In this document: piece after piece, positions 11,365 through 24,470 of the stretch
How the letters are laid out: every line of letters starts with the position of its first letter
Position numbering within the stretch: position 1 is the first letter of the stretch
From: Medicago truncatula
Taxonomy: Eukaryota; Streptophyta; Magnoliopsida; Fabales; Fabaceae
Assembly: GCF_003473485.1 (NCBI RefSeq)
Contig: NC_053043.1
Coordinates: 28,992,576 to 29,056,575 of the forward strand
Length of the DNA: 64,000 bases
Direction of reading: 5' to 3'
Translations under genes and position numbers: made by a program
Notes under the pieces: model-generated
The model's input: the letters and a program-made list of their open reading frames with translations, nothing else
Told to the model about the DNA's origin: nothing
Databases searched by the model: none

Positions 11365-11682
11365 CGTGTGTTTGGTTGTGCGGTGGAAAAAATTAATTTT
11401 GGTTAAAAGTGAGTTGAATGTAAGTTGATTTATGTTTGGATACCTTCAAAACAAAAGTGATTAGTATAAAAAATGTTGTTTGGATGTTTTGAATCAGAAT
11501 TGCTTTTAGATGTGTAAAAGACCAAAATGGGCTTTAAAATGGAATATATATATATATATATATATCAAATTTTACATATATTTGATTTTTTCATCCTTCA
11601 TTTATTTTTGATTAACTGACAATAAAATTACGAAATTAATATAATTGTTAATCACACAATATTCAAATGAAAATGCAGTAAG

Positions 11683-11740
<58 letters not shown>

Positions 11741-12173
11741 TTTTTTTTAATATGAATCTTTCAATGGATTTGAAATTCATCAATTGTCCAATTCTTACGA
11801 TATAGTAGTCAACACAAGCATATAATGCTTTTGAGCACTGTAAAGAAGAAAGAAAAAGGTACACTAAGGAACAATACAACAACTAGATGAACAAAATAAA
11901 GAGATAAAATTATTTTACAGTTCCACATTGAATCAGAACTAAACAATTTCATTAGACAATATTAGCAATCTTGAAAAACACAAAATTCATTGCATCCATT
12001 TCATTTGAGACAATCCTCTCCAACTCCCTAGCATAACTAAGTGTTTGGTTGATGAGTTGCAGAGAGGGTATTTCTTTGCAAGATAGTCATTTGCCTTCTC
12101 ACTGCTATCTCATCTCTAATGGTCTTTTAAAATTAAACATTACTACAATACTAATGATTTTTCTTGAACTCTA
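11365..12173 (-). repeat. Left inverted arm of the Harbinger element
   Basis: Reverse complement of 27585-28405, roughly 95% identical where compared (for instance 11890-12080). It includes the last codons of the transposase (reading FKKNH and stop on the minus strand at about 12151-12165), so it is a copy of the element's right end and not a normal short terminal repeat. Two (AT)n tracts at 11543-11566 and 11685-11739 lie in it. Confidence 0.85.
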
Positions 12174-12606
12174 TAAAAGGATCTGGCAATAGCGAGGATG
12201 CAAGTGTTGGAGCAACAACTGAATTTGCAAATATTGGACTGAATTCTTCACAAAAAACCGATTGTAAAAAGAGTTGTGAGAAGAGGAAAAGAGCTGTTAG
12301 AACAGACAAGCCAAGTAAGAAAAAAGCAAGTGCATCATCAAAGCTAGCTGAAGTTGTTAATTTAATTGTAGAGACATGTCGTTCTTGCAATGATGTTGCG
12401 GGTAATGCATCTATTGGTGAAGTGATGGTTGAGCTTCACACCATGGATGAAATCTCAAATGATCTTTATTTGCATGCTCAATGTTGCAACTTGCTGATGT
12501 TTAGGCTTGCAAGGGAGATTTTTATTTCCCTACGAGGTTCAGAGGAGAAGAGGTTGAATTGGCTTAAGCATACAATTGATAACTCATTGCCATTCATGAC
12601 TATGTA
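12174..12606 (+). pseudogene. C-terminal part of Harbinger ORF1 (Myb/SANT-like DNA-binding protein)
   Basis: The open frame ends at 12606 and codes for a basic stretch (CKKSCEKRKRAVRTDKPSKK) followed by IGEVMVELHTMDEISNDLYL and SLRGSEEKRLNWLKH. This matches the C-terminal region of the Myb/SANT-like proteins encoded beside PIF/Harbinger transposases and of their host relatives (L10-interacting Myb-domain proteins). In the family this protein partners the transposase and helps it bind DNA. Here the N-terminal Myb-like domain is absent: the frame joins the inverted arm at about 12174, and the apparent start at 12164 lies in the arm. It is therefore a truncated, probably non-functional gene. Confidence 0.72.
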
Positions 12607-13967
12607 ATTTGGAACCTGTGTGACTAGGATGTGATGGGAATTAAGCTAGGAAGTGTAACGCCCTAGTTGTTATTTAATTATTTTTAGTTGATTTAAAGTC
12701 TTTTATATGATTTTAAATGATTTATGTTGATTTTGTGGTGTGGTGTATTTTATTAAATGACTATTTTTATTATTTAATAGAATAAGTGAGAATTAGGATT
12801 TAATTGGAGTTTTGGGGTTAAATGAGAATTAAGTGAATTAAGTGGGAGTTAATTAAATATTGGGACGTTATATTTATTAAGAAAACTAGAAAATAGAAGT
12901 CAGAAGCAGTTTTCTCGTACAACAGAGTTTTGGGAGAAAAACCAAGAGAAGAGCCAAGTGGGGAGAATCATATTCTGTAGAGCTTTGTTCATCGATCTAA
13001 GGTAAGGGTGAGGCTAACTTTCAATGAATATAGTTTATATAATTCTGATTCTGTTTTAGCAAAGGTTATGGATAGTTTTGGAGAATTGGAAATTAGGGTT
13101 AAGAGTGAGAATTGAGGGTTATATGATGGAAACATGTTGAATTGGTGCAAAAACCGTGTACAGACCTTAGAAGATTCATAGGTTAATGTTTAGAATCAGT
13201 TTTAAGGTTAGAACCATGGGATTGGGTGAATTTTTGAGAAAAACTGCAATCTGCCTATACTGACATTCATCGCTCGCCTCAGCGAGTAGCTTGTCTCGCG
13301 TCGCGAGTGAACCATGTTCATCGCTTGCCTCGCGAGCAAGATTGCTCGCCATAGCGAGTACCAGAGAAAGAAACTTTGATTTTTAAAATGTTGTTTTAGG
13401 TCGTATGTTGGATGTTTTGAGTGCCTAGATGTTTATGGAGAGGACTGATCAAGTTTTTAGATCAAAAAGAGGATTAGGGAGCTTAAAAATGAGGATTTAG
13501 TAAGAAAAATGTCAAAACTCCCGAGAGCAGCAATTTTCTGCTCGCCACGGGGAACGACTTACTCTCCATGGCGAGTAGCCCATTTTCTTGAGCTCGCCAT
13601 AGCGAGCAGTGCACTCGCCTGGCGAGTTGCACAGTGGCTGAAGCCGTATTTGTGTTTTACGTACTGTTGGGTTGGATTCTTTGGGGGAACAAATAGTTAT
13701 GATGAATTATGTTATTTTACCTAAGCTGTTGATTTGAATATATTGATTGTTGATTTCTGATTTATGCATAGTTGCATTTAAATAGAATATACAAGTTGTT
13801 GGATTCCATTGTCAAAAGTCGTTGTGTCATGAGTTGACCATGTTAAGGTGTAAGACATATTTAAATATGCACTGTTGAGTAGTAGTTGTCGTTGTCCATG
13901 TTGTTGATGTTGTAGTTGAGTTGTATGTTGATATACACAAAGTCGAGTCCATTGTATACTCATAAGC

Positions 13968-14084
13968 TGTTGAGGGCTCATGCCCTGGAATGCTTTGTCA
14001 TTCAACTGTTGAGGGCTCATGCCCTGGAATGTTTATCATTCAAATTGTTGGGGGCTTATGCCCCGGAATGCTTAGTCATTCAAC
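13968..14084 (+). repeat. Three copies of a 40-44-bp minisatellite in the LTR
   Basis: The unit GTTGAGGGCTCATGCCCTGG followed by AATG and a CATTCAA tail occurs three times; each contains a GGGC..GCCC palindrome. The LTR at 47887-50237 has six copies in the same place. Confidence 0.85.
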
Positions 14085-14559
14085 ATGTTGAAAATGGTAC
14101 CACATGCATATTGTAGTTGTCGTTATTGTTGAGTGAGTTGTTGTAGTTGTTGTTGAGTGAGTTGTTGTTGTTGTTGAATCTTGTTGTTGTCGTTGTTGTT
14201 GAGTGAGTTGTTGTCGTTGTTGTTGAATCTTGTTGTTGTCGTCGTTGTTGGTTGAATTAGTAAGTGTTATTAAAGTTGAAGAAGTATGAACATTTTTGTT
14301 GGATATATGTTGCTAATTATGTTATTTAATTAAGTTGTTAAATACAGTGATGATTTATATATATCTATTATTATTGTTTGTGAATCTCACCCATTTTGCT
14401 TGGAAATGTTGCCCTTCGTATGGGTAACTTGCAGATGATCCAGAGTAGTTGCTGTTATTTGCTGTTGTGAGTGGACTTTCCTCACATGTGTCTTAGGGCT
14501 CTGATACGTAACGGGATGGAAAACTTTGTCGTTGTATTTTCATCACTAGTATTTCCACT

Positions 14560-14572
14560 CGTGCAACGCACG
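14560..14572 (-). terminator. Helitron 3'-terminal hairpin
   Basis: Perfect 5-bp stem with a 3-base loop just inside the CTAG terminus. In Helitrons this hairpin marks the end of rolling-circle transfer. Confidence 0.8.
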
Positions 14573-14664
14573 GGCAAACAATCATTTTTCGTGGCTTTAA
14601 CATATTATTACTCTAAACATACTACCTATATACAAATTTATAATGTGTGGTTAGAGAAAACGGA

Positions 14665-14977
14665 TTATGTTGTCATCATAAAATTCAATATATCATTGAT
14701 TAAAATTTACTTCGATGCTATTAAAAGCAATTACATATCCTTGACAAATAACAGTGAATACTCGTTTTGTCCTCTAAATAACAAAAAAAAGTAGTCAATA
14801 CTTTCAATAGCAATTTATCCAAAAAAAAAAATCCTTGTGGAAGATAGATGCATCATCTCTATTTAGCTCCAAAGTTATCTACAACAATAACCAAAGGTTT
14901 TTGCACCATATAAATCTAAATTCAATAATTCAAATTGACAATTGAGCTTAGAATATAGACAAGTTCATACCTGATAA
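14665..14977 (-). repeat. Helitron subterminal direct repeat, copy downstream of Rep/helicase
   Basis: Roughly 95% identical to 21576-21897, same orientation, ending CTGATAA in both. It lies directly after the Rep/helicase stop codon, so it forms the 3' flank of that gene. Confidence 0.9.
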
Positions 14978-14985
14978 GATAATTT

Positions 14986-17900
14986 CTACAAATTAGAAAA
15001 CACCTCCGGATAAACAACATTGAGAGTTGAGGTGCATGGATTGCCTTCTTCATCGAAAATCAACATTTTCAACCCTTTCTTTGTGGTTACCCTAGACACA
15101 GCTACATACAACTGCCCATGTGTGAAAACAGGTCGAGGTAGATACAATCCAACCTTAGACAATGATTGTCCTTGACTCTTGTTTATGGTCATTGCAAAGC
15201 ACAATGAGATCGGAAATTGTCTTCTTGAAAATTTGAATGGAAATCCTGAATCTGTGGGAACTAAATCCATCCTTGGGATTAGTACTTTTTGGCCAATACC
15301 CTTGCCAGTAATGACAGTAGCAGTAATGATATTTTTTCCAAGGTGATTGACTTGTAGTCGTGTTCCATTACATAAGCCATTTGCTTGATCAATGTTTCTT
15401 AACAACATGATGGGAACTCCGGTCTTCAGAATCAACCTGTGGTTTGGTATTCCCGAACACTTTATGTCATTCAGAAATTCAGTAGTGCACCAATCCCCTT
15501 GAATATCATAGTCCTCATCGGATTTGCAAGGTGTATCCGAACTGAGGTACTCTCTTGATTCCCCTTCAATTAGTGACAAAACATACTCATTGACTTGTTC
15601 AACAGAATCAAGAGTAGGAGCAAGTATCGCTTTCTCTTCAAAGATCCTTCGATTGTCAATGTTATTAACAATACCTGGATAAACAAAATCAACCAATGTT
15701 TGTAGAGGATTGTTGCATGGAGGAATGCACAAATCCTCTGGAATATCCATGATGCTCTCTCCATCTTCATCTGCAACCATATCACCATTTCCAATTCCCA
15801 AAATCCATTTTGCAAAATCTCTGATCTCATTTGCACTATCACTTGTGCCATCACCAATTAACCTCGTGTTTTTTGTGAGCTTTAAGACCTTACCGCTATG
15901 CCATATATTAGAAGAGTTAACAGAGGACTTCATTATATCACGTCGATTGGCTTTCCTAACGATAGGTAAAATTTGCCTGAAATCTCCACCCAAAATCACA
16001 ACTTTTCCTCCAAAAGGTTTGTTCAAGTTATCCTCATCTACAACTCTCATTATATCACGCATAGTACGGTCAAATGCTTCAAACAGAATTTGTGCATCAT
16101 AGGAGCCTCATCCCATATAATAAGACTTGTTTCTCTAAGCAACTTGGCTCTAGGATCTTGTTGTTTCACATTGCAAGTTGATTTTTCGTTTATTTTTAAT
16201 GGTATACAAAAGGTAGAATGTGCAGTCTTGCCTCCAGGCAACAATAAAGATGCAATTCCGCTCGATGCAACATTAATTACAATCTTGCCTTGTGACCTGA
16301 TGGCTGCTGATAGTGTCTTCCACATAAAGGTCTTTCCGGTTCCACCATATCCATACAAAAAATAGAACTGACCATCCTGTCCCTCAACAGATTTCATGAT
16401 TGTAGCATAAACATCATACTGCTCATCAGTGAGTTTTTCAAGAAGGGATTGATGTAGCTGACCTTGCTGATCTTTGTCATAGTTCAATTCATCAGCAATA
16501 AATTTATTTGGTTGGGCCAGTAACTCATCGAACACTAGGTAAGGCAAAGTTTTGTGATCTTTCAATGATCTCCCATTACACATCAGCAACTTCTCTATCT
16601 CAATAAGGCAAAGATTTTGCAAATCACTCTCAGGAATGCGCAAATCTGCATCATTTATTATATAACAACATAAAGTTATGGTTCTAAATGTTGACATATA
16701 TAACGATCCCGTATCAGACATGTTATGATGTTAAAGTTGAAAAATATATAATACACTTTGCCTTTTATTTATGTGGTGTTCATCACTACATTTAGCAGTT
16801 CTTGTTCTGTAAAAAAAATAACAACATTATATTATACCTAAAATTTATGTAAATAATATGTACTGAATACTTCCACTTATATGCAATATTTCTCAAGTAC
16901 AATGTTGAGTAAGGTAGAAAGAATTTACAAAAACCTGGAATATTGAGGATCCTTCGTCTTGCATAGAGAATTCCATCAGCTAATAACTTCCAAGTAGCTT
17001 TCCATACATTATCAGGCTTGTGCATTGTACTCATGATTAAAAGTCTAACAAACAAAACACGGAGCATTTGACCACTCTGTGATCTAGAAGCTTCGAAAAT
17101 TCCATCAATGAACTCTTTGTCATCAGACAATAACCCAAGCGCATAACATGCATCTTGAAAAGTGTCATACAGCTTGCCATCAACAGTTTTAATACAATTG
17201 AACCCTTTACAACCCTTTTGAAATGTCAACAAAATCCGCATATAGTAAAGTTCACCGGAGCCTACAGGAATGTAAGAAAGCCTCCCAATCTGAAAACCTC
17301 TTTGCCTTGGATGCCATTTCCTCTTGTCAGGATAATAAGTAAATTTAGATGGAAACTCAGCATATGTTAGATGTCTACCCTCACTATACTCTTGGTTTGC
17401 AACAAACCAAGCAAGAAACATAGTTGGAACCTATTGATGATAATTCATAACATTTTGGAGCTTCTGGTTTTCCTTGTACCTAACACATTGCTGACCCTCT
17501 AGATGTAAAGCTAATCTCATAACAGAAGGCCATTTCTCGTGTATATCAAACATGAATATTCTCCAACATGCTTCACATGGTGACACATATCGACAATCAT
17601 AGTAACGCTTAATTTCATCAATCGGGCCTTCTTCATCTTTGTCTCCTGCTTGTTTTTTAATATGGAGGTTTGCTCTATCAGGACCTTTGTTGACATATTT
17701 GAATAGATACTTTATTGCATTTGACTTGTTGCAATATTCAGTATTAACATGTCCTTGATATCTCATCAAGAGGGTTGGATTGTAAGGAACAACATACCTG
17801 TTATCCAAAGGAGTTCCATTTTTTTATCACACTAACACCATTGTCTTTTCTTTTATAGACTGGAAAACCATCCTCATCTATGGAAGTTGAATCTAAAAAC

Positions 17901-20900
17901 TTCTTTGGAAAGTATTTTGTGCACCTTTTTCCCTTCATGCAAGGTGAGTTCAAGTTCACACCTCCACATGGTCCACGCATCATGTATGTTGAAACGACCA
18001 AGTGCAACTTTGGATATAGTTGTGGATGGGGAATCTCTGCAGATATCACCCTATCTATTTCCTTAGTTGTGTGCAGTTTGTTGACACCTTCTAACCATAA
18101 AAGAATGTGTGCATGTGGTAGCCCCCTCTTTTGAAATTCTACAGTATACATACCTATGAAATGTGAAAATATTAATATTTGTACAATGTATTATTTATAA
18201 GAAATTAAACTTTTATTTAACATACTAAATTCTATACAAACCTGCTGTAACTTTGCCAAACATTTCATCCTTCTTAAAGTCTGCCATCATTTGATCAAGC
18301 TTCATCTTAAAAACTCTACAAATAATATCGGGCCTGTCAGATGCACTAAGGCCTCTCTCTAAAACAAATTCCTTGATTTCTTTCCAATTTTGGTTGCAAG
18401 TTACTGTGATGAATAGGTCCGGGTATTAAACATGTACCTTGGTGAACCTGTAAAGGAATCAGGAAGTATGACACGACGTCCAGCTTTCCGCGGGTCATTG
18501 TCTCCCATCTCAACTGCTTCTTGTAATCCATTCAACAGATCTGAACGAATATTTCCCTGGTTATTCCGAATATAAGATAGCCTTTGAGCTTCAATCATTG
18601 TGTAACTATCAACGGAAAACTGCTGAAGCAATCTTCTTCCATAAACAATGTTTCCAAACTCGCAATCCCTATCTTGAATTCGATAGGCAATATATTCTCT
18701 GATAGCAACTCTATCCCTTGAACCTCTTGATTTTCTATTTTCATCTTCAAATTCTCTATAAGGGATATCTTCCTCATAACCATAATCACCCTTAGGAAAT
18801 ACTAAAGGATACTCAAGTGGCACGTATAAGGGATGTGTCTCATGTATCCTTCTTAAGCCTTTGTGTACATCATCCACTATAATATCTCTTCCCTGCTCGG
18901 CCTCATTATAATCACCTATTATCAACCCAGCAACTTCATCTACAGTAGGTAGATTGTGCATCCTTGTGTCTTTTTCCGTCTTTCGAAACAATCTTAAAGC
19001 CATCTTAGGAGGTGGACCCTGTTCAACCATATCACGGATCTTTCTAAAACTTTTGCACAGAGGGTTACACTCGTCCAACATGTTTTTTAGATCTTCCACC
19101 AATGAGAGATCAAACCCACCATCGGCATCGCTTGCACTGCAACCAAAGTTAATATATCATAAATAAATTGATCAACAATAGCCTCATATATAAAAACAAT
19201 CAACAATTAATGATAAAGTTAACACTTTACATACTCAAAAACTCTTGTTCTATTTTGAATTTCATTCTGAGTGTCATAGATGTATAGTTGAGCAAACTTT
19301 GGAGCATTTCCAGGCTCAGGCAGTAGACTTTCAATTCTATGATAATTCTATCCACTTAAGATAAATTGAGGCGGTCCATTTCCATTGTTGAGCTTTGTAA
19401 ACACTTTGCCTCCAAGGGATGTAAAGGCAAACATACTGTTGTATGCTCTGATGTTGGCTTGGTAATGCTTGCTTCTAGGTTCACTTCCATCAATCAATGA
19501 TAACAGTAGTTTAGGTGGTTCCTCTACGTATGGAATATCAACATATCCCTTTTGACAACATAGAGAAAACTCAGAGTCTATGGTCGGTGGTTTAGACTTT
19601 ATTGCCCTCTCTTCTATCCAAAGTTTAGCCTTGCACCATTTGCATGTGACATCTAGAGATCCAAAATAAAGAGTTCCTATGGAGGTTTTTTTGTATATAT
19701 ATATTAGATATCGAAAATATCATTAAGGAGTTAAACTATATGTATATATACTAATAAAGATTATGGGCGAACCTTTGATTTCAGCATCATCATATATATC
19801 TACTTTGAAGGCATCCAAATTTCAATTTTCTTGATTAACTCATGTTAGGCAATGTATTAATTTAACTATTATTTGTGTAATATAGAAAGTTGAATATTCA
19901 ACAATTACCATTGGCTGATGAGTTTGATGATGGACCACCTTCTTCAAATACTGAATCAAAATTAAGTCTTGTAATAGGAAGCTCTTTAAATCTCCTTCTC
20001 TTTTGAACTCTAGTTTTTTGTCCCTTTTTGGTTGTATTTAGAACTCGCGGCACTGCATATTGCATCAGTGTATGTTGATGATGTCAACAGATTAATGATA
20101 TGGCCCAAGTAAGTTAGATGCACTAATTTATAAGCATAAAAATAATTTAATGTCTTACTGCCAGAAGGAACATATTCAATGTTCGTAATGTTGGATAGCG
20201 GACTTCTTTGTAAGGTTATTGGTTGAGATGATTCTGCCACCTTCCTCTTGCACAAAATGGTATGACTTAGTGTTGATGGAACTGTTAAAATATTATCATA
20301 GTATGTCAATGATTAAAATATGTAAGTGTGAGTCCAATCTTGCAGATTAAGAATATTGATTCAGACATATAAATAACTCACATGACTTCATAGAAGTTAG
20401 AGACGGGTTAATTATAGAAGTTAGAGACGGGTTAATTATTAAGCATACTTTCATCTTGGTAAATTCCTTCGGTAATGTATTAAACATACATGAAAATGTA
20501 AAATAAATTATAAACATTCAATACTAAACATACCTTTATCAATTCTTTTTTCTTTAGACCCTCTTTGCAACATTGCATGTTTTCTCTTCATCTTTGCAAG
20601 TGAGCAACCAGATTTACCAATGGATGGAGGACTTATTGATTGAGTTGGAGAATGATGCACCGATGTATCTACAAATTAATGTAATATTAATCAATGAACC
20701 TAATTGCAAACTTCAAATCTTTGTGGTACTAACATAAACTAACAACAATTGGGTTTGTTTTATGGTGGGATGTGATATGATAAAATTAAAAATTATACAA
20801 AAGTTAATAAGTAGATATATCATATTACCATTCATCAATGGAGAAAGAGGACTTCTAAAAGGCTCCCTGGATAACTTGTTAACTTGTTTCATTGAAGATT

Positions 20901-21100
20901 TACTGCAAAACACATTCTCTACAATGGTAATAAAATAACATAGTTATCATGATTGGAAATAATATTATCCATTTCATTACCCAAGTAATATATATTTGAC
21001 ATGGTGAAGAACATTTTGACATACCTTTGTTGATAAAATTGCTTTGTGCAACTGTTAATTTTTTCTTCATCCCTTTACTTGATGGATCATTTGGTTCCAT
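14986..21100 (-). pseudogene. Helitron Rep/Pif1-type helicase, disrupted
   Basis: Read leftward from 21100. An N-terminal multi-exon region (MEPNDPSSKGMKKKLTVAQ; FRSPLSPLMN-like repeats) and a zinc-like segment (VTCKWCKAKLWIEER, about 19640) come first. Then follow the Helitron N domain (18401-19102) and the HUH rolling-circle motif FQKRGLPHAHILLW (about 18140) with the two-tyrosine motif AIKYLFKYVNKGPDR (about 17700). The Pif1 helicase follows, with Walker A GYGGTGKT and Walker B LIIWDEAP (16050-16721). The C-terminal helicase motifs [17 protein letters not shown] and [11 protein letters not shown] end at 14986. Rep nicks and joins DNA; the helicase unwinds it. Lesions seen: TAG at 19348-19350 (QFILSG*NYHRIE), an extra A in an A-run at about 17819-17825, an in-frame TAG at 17431-17433, and a lost T near 16083. 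Exon limits between 18.1 and 21.1 kb are approximate. Confidence 0.85.
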
Positions 21101-21575
21101 TGTTGAAGAAATTTATGTTAGAGAAGAATGTTGCATTGCTGATTTTTTAAATGGATAGGTTTGTGTTTGATTAAGGACAGATGAAATATTGTGTTGGAAA
21201 AATGAAACACATTTTTGGCCTATACACTATAGGACAAAATTAAAGCTTTGCCAAAGCATTGATATGTCATTGTCAATGAATTTTTCTCTACAGACAAACA
21301 CAAATATGGTATATGAAAATCAAGGCAATGCTTTAACGTGAATGTCATTGTTTAATGTCTCAATAGAAGACAAAGTTCATATACCAAGTTGTAAGCATTA
21401 TCAAGAAAAGGAATGTCTTTGCTTTGACTTTTTTCATATATGATATAATATCAACTACCAATTAAAGCTGCATCATGTTACATGAGCATAAGTAATATAT
21501 AATTAGCATTGAGCATGACATAAGAAATAACATCATAAAGTTTGTCATCTTAATAATATACAAATCTAAATTTTA

Positions 21576-21897
21576 TTATGTTGTCATCATAAAATTGAAT
21601 ATGTCATTGATTAAAATTTACTTTGATGCTATTAAAAGCAATTGCATATCCTTGACAAATAACAATGAATACTCGTTTTGCCCTCTAAATAACAAAAAAA
21701 AAAAAAGTAGTCAATACTTTCAATAGCAGTTAATCCAAAAAAAAAAAAGAATCCTTGTGGAAGACAGATGCATCATCTCTATTTAGCTCCAAAGTTATCA
21801 ACAACAATAACCAAAGGTTTTTGCACCATATAAATCTAAATTCAATAATTCAAATTGACAATTGAGCTTAGAATATAGACAAATTCATACCTGATAA
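21576..21897 (-). repeat. Helitron subterminal direct repeat, copy downstream of the RPA gene
   Basis: Second copy of 14665-14977. It lies between the RPA-like gene and the 5' end of Rep/helicase, and lacks the hairpin and CTAG terminus. Confidence 0.9.
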
Positions 21898-22833
21898 TTG
21901 GTACCTATTCATTGCCATAATTAAAATTGGTACCTACCATTGTTAGAAGATTTACACGATTTTTTCCCAATAATGTAGATCTATAAAATTGAAAACTTTA
22001 CTTTTGAAAAAAGAAGAAAAAATGACAAAAAATCATCCAATTGATACTTCAAATACAGCAATGATGTGCATCAAACAATCCAATGTCATTAATCTAAACA
22101 TGCAAGCTTGAACCAATTATTTACTTGATCTCAAAATAGTATCAGCAACCAACATGTATTTTTCCATGCAGAGATATTACCTTCGAGTACAACCTGCCAT
22201 GGCCTATGGCTACCTGAAGATAAGCACGTGTGAGAGAAATGGGAGTATCTGCACTGTTCCATAAGTGAAAGGCTAAAGGGCTTAAATGCTTGTTTCATTA
22301 ATTAAAAGAATGGGTTTATGTTGCTGAATATGAATGGGGCGGTTTCTCTCTCTATAATGAATGGGTGTGAAATTAGTGTGAATCTCTTTTACTGACATCA
22401 ATTTTTTATTAGGCATATGATGGGTTTACTTTTTTTTTTTTTTTTTTTTTTGAGCTAATTGCTTGGATACTACTAAAATGTGAACAGCCTAACCCCCTTA
22501 TACATATCCCTATTACAAATATCCATGTAAAGAGTAATTGTAAGAGTTTTTTTTTTTTTTTTTAATGCCAAAAGTAACTGAAATAGTAGCTATTTACATT
22601 AGTCAAAATATATCTTTTCATTAACAGTCAATAAATATAATTAAGTTTACATCAGAATTCAGAAGGGAATTGAATGGTAATGAATAATATTGAAACACAA
22701 CAATTAAGTTTATACATCACCAAAGAGACATTCTTATTAATAGTAATAAGTCCTACTAAATATAGTAATGTATACATTTTGACTTTCATATAAATACATC
22801 ATTAAAACTAATTAAGCAGAATATTGTGTTATT
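21898..22833. other. Helitron spacer with long T-runs
   Basis: No gene. Poly(T) runs at about 22430-22452 and 22545-22562 may be poly(A) tails of minus-strand retroposed scraps; no duplications were identified around them. Confidence 0.4.
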
Positions 22834-22895
22834 ATAGGCAATCGCTTTCCTTTTTTTTTTTTTTTTTTTTTTTGGTCAATAGGCAATCGCTTTCC
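22834..22895 (-). mobile_element. 28-bp retroposed scrap (poly-A tail) with 17-bp target duplication
   Basis: The 17-mer ATAGGCAATCGCTTTCC occurs at 22834-22850 and 22879-22895. Between the copies lie only 23 T residues and GGTCA. On the minus strand this is TGACC plus an A23 tail, as expected for an extremely 5'-truncated LINE or SINE insertion. Confidence 0.8.
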
Positions 22896-23274
22896 TTAGG
22901 ACACCCTTTTCACACTTCAAGTTTCTGTCTTCATTCCATCCAAATATCTCTCTTTGCATCCAATCATACACGCAACCAATAAAACCTATGGAAACAAAAT
23001 AGAAATTGTAAGTTATTTGCATTTTACTATAAGTTTAATATAAGCAGTATTAATCTCAATTAATGATAAAAAAAAAAACTGCAAATGAGACATGATTACC
23101 TTGTTTAGTTGACATACACAGGACAGTTAAAAAACACAAAAATATCTGACTTGAATATACTAGAACAAACACAAAAACTTAACATAATGAAATTAGATTA
23201 CTTAATAATGTGCTGAGATCAACATATTACAGACCTGATAAGGTAGCAAAATAAACTGATAAACAACAAATCAG

Positions 23275-24470
23275 TCATAAACTTAGCACCAAAATAAGTT
23301 TTGCTTCTAGTTGCAGCTGGGTTAAACCAAGTGGGGATGGGGTATCAACAGTCTCACTCAGCCTAAAAAAACACAAAAATAAATGTCAAACAAACTACTA
23401 CATTTCAGTTTTACATGAAATCCCAAATAGATTACAAAATACTAAAGTTATACCTATTCCTCATGCTAACAGCAGCATCACATATAGGCTTGAAAATAAC
23501 TTTGGTGCAACCAATACAGTTCTGAATATGTATTTTATCTAAAGGAATATATAGGAATTAATTAAGTAGATTTTTCATAAAGTAAAGAAAGGACACAATA
23601 TAAGAGGGGAGCAAGTTATGAATAGTCCTAACCTTGGAAGCTTTTTGCTTTAGCAAGTTGGATGATCACCATAGCATTTTGGATATCTCCACTTGCTATA
23701 AAACTGTTGAGATCATCTACATAACTTCCAAAAAAAGTACATTGAATCTTGAACCTGTTTCAAACATAATCAAGTTAAATAAGAACCAATAATGTATAAA
23801 CTAATAAAGAAAGAAATCAAGCAGTTGAAAAAAACATTGTATTACCCTCCAGCCTCAAGTTCAATGACATTGAGCTTTGTCATGTTTCCATTCCTCTCAC
23901 GTTCCCTCTCACTTCCAACACCAGTCAAGACACCAATGATGTCTAAAACAACTGTAAAAATAATACAAAGTTAAATAGACAACTATTAACAATAAAAACT
24001 ATTATTGAAAGATAACAAAAAAATCGAAAGGGAAATAGAAAACTACCAACTAAGTAATCAGTGTCATAGGTTCCTCCAATAAATTCAGAGATTGGAACCA
24101 ACTGATAAGGTGACTTAGTGATTGTAAGGGCAGGGAGGTATTTAACCTTTGAACTGAACTGAAAGTTCAACTTGTAGGTGTGCTTAGTGGTTCTATAACC
24201 ACCACCATTGTTGGTAACACCCATATTTTCAAAACTAAAGCATTTTCCTTCAAAGAGATCATTTCTAAACTTGTAAATCAGAGTCTTCTTGAGTGAGGCA
24301 TGTATCCTATCACCAGCCTCATCAAGAATGACCATTTCAATGGAAAAAGGCATCATATTTCCATTGAAATCAGACACTTGCCAAAGCCTGATGATTTTAC
24401 CCTTCAAGTTCCAAAAAGTTTTTTCAGTACAAATCTCAGAAATTGCTGAAAAATCAGATGTGTAAGACAT
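23275..24470 (-). CDS. RPA70-like single-strand DNA-binding protein of the Helitron
   Basis: Five exons on the minus strand with GT..AG junctions: 24470-24047, 23951-23846, 23754-23633, 23538-23454 and about 23363-23275, giving about 275 residues. The start is MSYTSDFSAISEICTEK. OB-fold features of the DUF223/RPA1 N-terminal family are visible: WNLKGKIIRLWQVSDFNG, IEMVILDEAGDRIHASLKK, LFEGKCFSFENMGV, then DIIGVLTGVGS and CTFFGSYVDDLNSFIASGD. Helitron RPA proteins are thought to coat the displaced strand during rolling-circle replication. Domains B and C and the C-terminal zinc part of full-length RPA70 are absent, which is common in Helitron versions. No stop was found inside the exons, unlike the neighbouring Rep/helicase. 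Splice sites are read by eye. Confidence 0.78.

Larger units (their letters stand above)
8429..11567. repeat. Tandem duplication of a 1,584-bp segment
   Basis: Copy 1 is 8429-10012 and copy 2 starts at 10013. Every position compared by eye is offset by exactly 1,584 bases and appears identical, including two non-functional reading frames (8472-8891 = 10056-10475; 9414-9608 = 10998-11192). Only the closing (AT)n tract differs in length (about 9962-10009 against 11543-11566). The unit contains part of the LINE, a Stowaway-like MITE and the first about 230 bp of the Harbinger left end. Confidence 0.93.
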
